A DNA stretch of 15,643 nt from Bacteroidota bacterium (GTDB lineage: Bacteria; Bacteroidota; Ignavibacteria; SZUA-365). The notes under the pieces were generated by a model. The model saw only the letters and a list, made by a program, of their open reading frames with translations, made no database searches and was not told where the DNA came from. A program made the position numbers and the translations under genes. Every line of letters starts with the position of its first letter. Position 1 is the stretch's first letter. Location of the stretch: assembly GCA_023432805.1 (NCBI GenBank), contig JAEYUG010000019.1, forward strand, positions 1 to 15,643, in the 5' to 3' direction. Positions 12,615 to 15,643 of this stretch are shown piece by piece.

Positions 12615-15602
12615 ATGATCCGCGTGCCGAGGCTTCCCCGCTTTCGTCTGCGGCATTGCACCTTCTGCCTCGCAGTGGTGCTCGTGCTGCTCGATCCTCC
12701 CTGCAGTCCCGCACAGACACTTCCCTTCGAACGTCTGTCGGTACGGGACGGATTGCGTTCGAACTACATCACCTGCATGACGCAGGATGGCACGCGCCGC
12801 CTGTGGATCGGCACACCGGACGGATTGAGCATGTTCGACGGCAGCGTGTTCACCACGGTCGGGAAGGATGGAACGCTGCCGCGCGGCACAGTGGTTGCGG
12901 TGAAACCCGATCCACAGCGGGGGGAAGTCCTCTGGGCCGCCACACACGGGGGAGTCGCGCGCATCGTGCATGGTCGCATCGATGCAACGTGGCAGGTCGC
13001 ACCAGGGCACTGGCTGACTGATCTGGTGGTCGCACGCGACGGAGTCGTGTACGCGGCAGCGGCGACAGCGATCTTTCGCGTGCGCGCGTCGGGCCTCGAG
13101 ACGCTGACGCTTCCCGGCATCGCTGCGGGTGCGCTGCGGCTGTGTGCAGATGGGGATGGGGGATTCTGGATTCTCAATGTGCATGGGCTGCACCATCATG
13201 CACCACGGAGCGGACGGACGCGCACAATCGACCGTTCACACATCCGCTACCAGGAGGCCAATCATCTGCAGTGCGATGAAGACGGTACGCTGTACGTGTG
13301 TGGCCGCGACAGCACGATCCTTGTCCTTGCGGGCGACCGCGTGAAACGTGTCATACGATGGCCTGCGCAACCGCTGTGTATCACGATCGACGACCATGGC
13401 TCGTTCTGGGTCGGAACGACAGCCGGTGTCTATGTCTGTCGCGGCCCGGATCCGGATCCTACCACGGCGCTTCACTATACGAGCGAGAGCGGACTCCCTG
13501 CCACGTCGGTGAATGTTTCCTTTCAGGACAGCGAGCGCAATCTCTGGTTCGGGACCGAAGGACGTGGGATTGCACGGCTCGAGGATCAGCATATCGTCGT
13601 GTTCCGAGGTGTCGACATCACAGGACGCGGGATGTTCGATGCGCACGGCCATCTCTGGTTGACCAGCACGGTGGGGATCTGGGAATATTGGTCCCATGCA
13701 CGCAGCCAGTGGGCGCGCCGTCTTCATCGTTTCGAAGCGTCGTGGCCGCAAGGCTATGCCTATGAGATCGTGCCGGATGGCGAAGGGGGATGCATGGTTT
13801 CGTTCTCCTCGGGAGCGATTGCGCAGTTCCGCATCACGCAGACCTCCGCCGCCTCTGTTCTGACGATGCGCCGCATCGTGGCGCCTGCGCGTGGCATTCC
13901 CGCGCCGGACTCCTTCACCATGCTTGTCGACAGGAAAGGGCGGCTCTGGTGCAATGGTGGCGGGGGACACGTGATGGTCGTGGCGCTGAAAGGTGTGCCC
14001 CGCATCGAACGTGTATTCGATGGTGCGCCTGTCGACATACGTGCAATGTACGAGGACTCGCGTGGTCGCGTATGGATCGGCGGCTATGCTGGCGACGCGA
14101 TAACCGTGGATGCCGGCCGTCTCGAACATGCTGTGCCGCATCACGTGCCGGGATCCGACAGCCTGCGGATTCGTGCCTTTCACGAGGATGCGCGGGGTCG
14201 CATGTGGATCGGCACGTTGGATCGCGGCGTCGTGATAATCGACGGTGATACGGCGGGCTCTTTTACCACGCGGGATGGATTGCTCGAAGACAAGGTCTTC
14301 AGCTTCGCTCGTGCTGCGGACGGTACCATGTGGATCGGCACACAGACCGGTGTGTGTCGCGCGACCACCGAGGGCAAGCCGTTCCGGTCACATCAGGAAC
14401 TGACAGACAGTCCCGTCTACGATTGCGGACTTCGTGAAGACGGGGTGCTGTTCGTGGCCACGCGCTACGCGCTCGTGTTGTACGACGTGCCGATGAGCAG
14501 TCGCGACACGACGGCGCCGCACCTTGTGTTGACGCGGATGCAGGCGGGGGGACGCGAGATCGACCTGCGCGATGTCATCGAGAAGGAGCGCGACATCGTA
14601 CTCGGTGCCGGGGAGAATTCCTGCCGCATCGAATACGCAGCCATTCACATGCGTCGGCCCCGCGAGATCCGCTACCAGTATCTGCTGGCCGGTGTTGACA
14701 GCGCGTGGAGCGAACCGACACGCGAACGCATGCTCATTCTCGCGGCGCTAAAGCCGGGAACCTATACCGTGCTCCTCCGCGCCTGGAACAGCGAACACGT
14801 GGTGAACGCCTCGCTGCTCCGTGTGCACTTCACGGTCGAGCGTCCCTTTTGGATGCAGTGGTGGGCTGTGCTGCTCGCCGCACTTGCGATCGGGGGTGTC
14901 GTCGCGGTGCTCGTCCGCGCACGCGTGCGCCGACTTCTCGAAATCGAGCGCATCCGCGCGAGGATCGCCGCGGATCTGCATGACGACATCGGTTCGGGAC
15001 TCACGCGCATCGCCATGCTCGCAGAAGTCATGGAGCGGCAGTTCTTCCTTCTGCGTCGACAGGGCGCCGCACCGGCGGCTGATTTCCCTGCGGGTGAATC
15101 CACGCTCGGAGACATCGCAGCGATGCTGCACCGTATCGGCGAAACCAGCCGCGAGCTTGTCGAGGCGATGAGCGATGTCGTCTGGTCCATCGATCCCCGC
15201 CACGACACCTTCGCCCAGCTCTTCCAGCGTATCCGCGTTTTCGCAAACGATCTCTGTGAATCCCGTGACATGCGCTTTCACGTCGAGATGGATGCTGCGC
15301 TTGGCACGCAGCTGACCGGCAGCGATTTCTCGCGCACGGTACTGCTCGTGTGCAAGGAGGCGATCAACAACGCCGTGCGGCACAGCGGCGCGCAGCATGT
15401 GCGGCTTGAGATTGCTCTGACAGGCGCACGGCTCGTGCTTGTGGTCAGCGACAACGGCCGCGGCTTTGACAGTACGGCGCAGGGGCGGCGCAGCGGACTG
15501 GCCAACATGCACATGCGTGTCGAAAAGGCAGGAGGAGATCTGCGGATCGATAGTACGCCTGAACGGGGGACGGTGCTCACGGCGTCGCTTCCCCTGCGAT
15601 GA
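12615..15602 (+). CDS. Sensor histidine kinase with Reg_prop double propeller and Y_Y_Y domain (non-hybrid)
   Basis: The 995-aa product starts with an Arg-rich signal peptide (HCTFCLAVVLVLLDPPCSPA). Residues ~35-620 carry about 14 Reg_prop strands of the LWIGTxxGLxxFDG type (LWIGTPDGLSMFDG, LWFGTEGRGIARLE, RVWIGGYAGDAI, TMWIGTQTGVC), enough for two seven-bladed propellers. A Y_Y_Y domain spans ~668-740 (YQYLLAGVDSAWSEP, LKPGTYTVLLRAWN). One transmembrane helix lies at ~748-768. The cytoplasmic part is a HisKA_3 kinase: phospho-His789 (ADLHDDIGSGLTRI), SDVVWSIDP, N-box (CKEAINNAVRHSG, ~913), G1 box DNGRGFD (946) and G2 box GLANMHMR (961). No receiver or AraC domain follows, unlike hybrid two-component sensors with the same periplasmic part. 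It should bind an extracytoplasmic ligand, by analogy an oligosaccharide, and phosphorylate the divergent regulator. Confidence 0.93.
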   Translation: MIRVPRLPRFRLRHCTFCLAVVLVLLDPPCSPAQTLPFERLSVRDGLRSNYITCMTQDGTRRLWIGTPDGLSMFDGSVFTTVGKDGTLPRGTVVAVKPDPQRGEVLWAATHGGVARIVHGRIDATWQVAPGHWLTDLVVARDGVVYAAAATAIFRVRASGLETLTLPGIAAGALRLCADGDGGFWILNVHGLHHHAPRSGRTRTIDRSHIRYQEANHLQCDEDGTLYVCGRDSTILVLAGDRVKRVIRWPAQPLCITIDDHGSFWVGTTAGVYVCRGPDPDPTTALHYTSESGLPATSVNVSFQDSERNLWFGTEGRGIARLEDQHIVVFRGVDITGRGMFDAHGHLWLTSTVGIWEYWSHARSQWARRLHRFEASWPQGYAYEIVPDGEGGCMVSFSSGAIAQFRITQTSAASVLTMRRIVAPARGIPAPDSFTMLVDRKGRLWCNGGGGHVMVVALKGVPRIERVFDGAPVDIRAMYEDSRGRVWIGGYAGDAITVDAGRLEHAVPHHVPGSDSLRIRAFHEDARGRMWIGTLDRGVVIIDGDTAGSFTTRDGLLEDKVFSFARAADGTMWIGTQTGVCRATTEGKPFRSHQELTDSPVYDCGLREDGVLFVATRYALVLYDVPMSSRDTTAPHLVLTRMQAGGREIDLRDVIEKERDIVLGAGENSCRIEYAAIHMRRPREIRYQYLLAGVDSAWSEPTRERMLILAALKPGTYTVLLRAWNSEHVVNASLLRVHFTVERPFWMQWWAVLLAALAIGGVVAVLVRARVRRLLEIERIRARIAADLHDDIGSGLTRIAMLAEVMERQFFLLRRQGAAPAADFPAGESTLGDIAAMLHRIGETSRELVEAMSDVVWSIDPRHDTFAQLFQRIRVFANDLCESRDMRFHVEMDAALGTQLTGSDFSRTVLLVCKEAINNAVRHSGAQHVRLEIALTGARLVLVVSDNGRGFDSTAQGRRSGLANMHMRVEKAGGDLRIDSTPERGTVLTASLPLR

Positions 15603-15643
15603 TTACAGCAGAAACGGGCGCCCCCCGGGGGGGGGGGGGTTGG
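15603..15643. other. Non-coding contig end with G homopolymer
   Basis: After the kinase stop codon the window holds about 20 ordinary bases, a C6 run and a long G run. There is no coding signal or terminator. The homopolymer mirrors the left edge and is best read as a contig-end artefact. Confidence 0.6.

Noticed and set aside
13236..14183. Open minus-strand frame of 315 codons
   Set aside because: It is antisense to the propeller region of the sensor kinase, with no recognisable motif.

Overview
The window is a GC-rich (roughly 60% by eye) bacterial contig whose two ends both dissolve into C/G homopolymers. Several signs point to the Bacteroidota/Chlorobiota side of the FCB superphylum. They are two secreted proteins with type IX secretion (T9SS) C-terminal sorting domains, one carrying the NFPNPFNPTT motif common in Ignavibacteria/Kapabacteria-like genomes; a carboxypeptidase-regulatory-domain TonB-dependent outer-membrane receptor; and a Reg_prop/Y_Y_Y sensor kinase. 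High GC plus usable Shine-Dalgarno sequences favour a Kapabacteria/Ignavibacteria-type lineage over classical Bacteroidetes. That placement is inference.

Layout. (1) Positions 1-2899, minus strand: a TonB-dependent receptor, complete at its N-terminus and running off the left edge. (2) 2900-3221: a divergent regulatory region with a perfect 20-bp palindrome. (3) 3222-10471, plus strand: three consecutive surface-protein genes, probably one transcription unit. They are a 160-aa T9SS-sorted protein, a 1032-aa tail-fibre-like repeat protein and a ~1186-aa beta-helix plus HYR-repeat adhesin-like protein with a T9SS sorting domain. A strong hairpin at 10489-10527 follows. (4) 10590-11210, plus: a LuxR-type HTH protein with no recognised sensor domain. 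Its last codons lie inside a terminator belonging to the opposite strand. (5) 11237-11674, minus: a single-domain globin. (6) 11763-12443, minus: a NarL/FixJ response regulator. (7) 12615-15602, plus: a non-hybrid sensor kinase with about 14 periplasmic propeller repeats, transcribed divergently from the response regulator.

How they may work together. The left two thirds look like outer-membrane and surface functions: uptake by the receptor, and adhesion or surface display by the three plus-strand proteins. The right third looks like a signalling module. An extracytoplasmic ligand would be sensed by the propeller kinase, which would phosphorylate the divergent response regulator. The globin lies just downstream of the regulator on the same strand, with its own candidate promoter and operator, and is a natural candidate target. 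No T9SS machinery gene, mobile element, CRISPR array, tRNA or rRNA was seen. Nothing here is a clearly undescribed system; the most unusual points are listed as findings.
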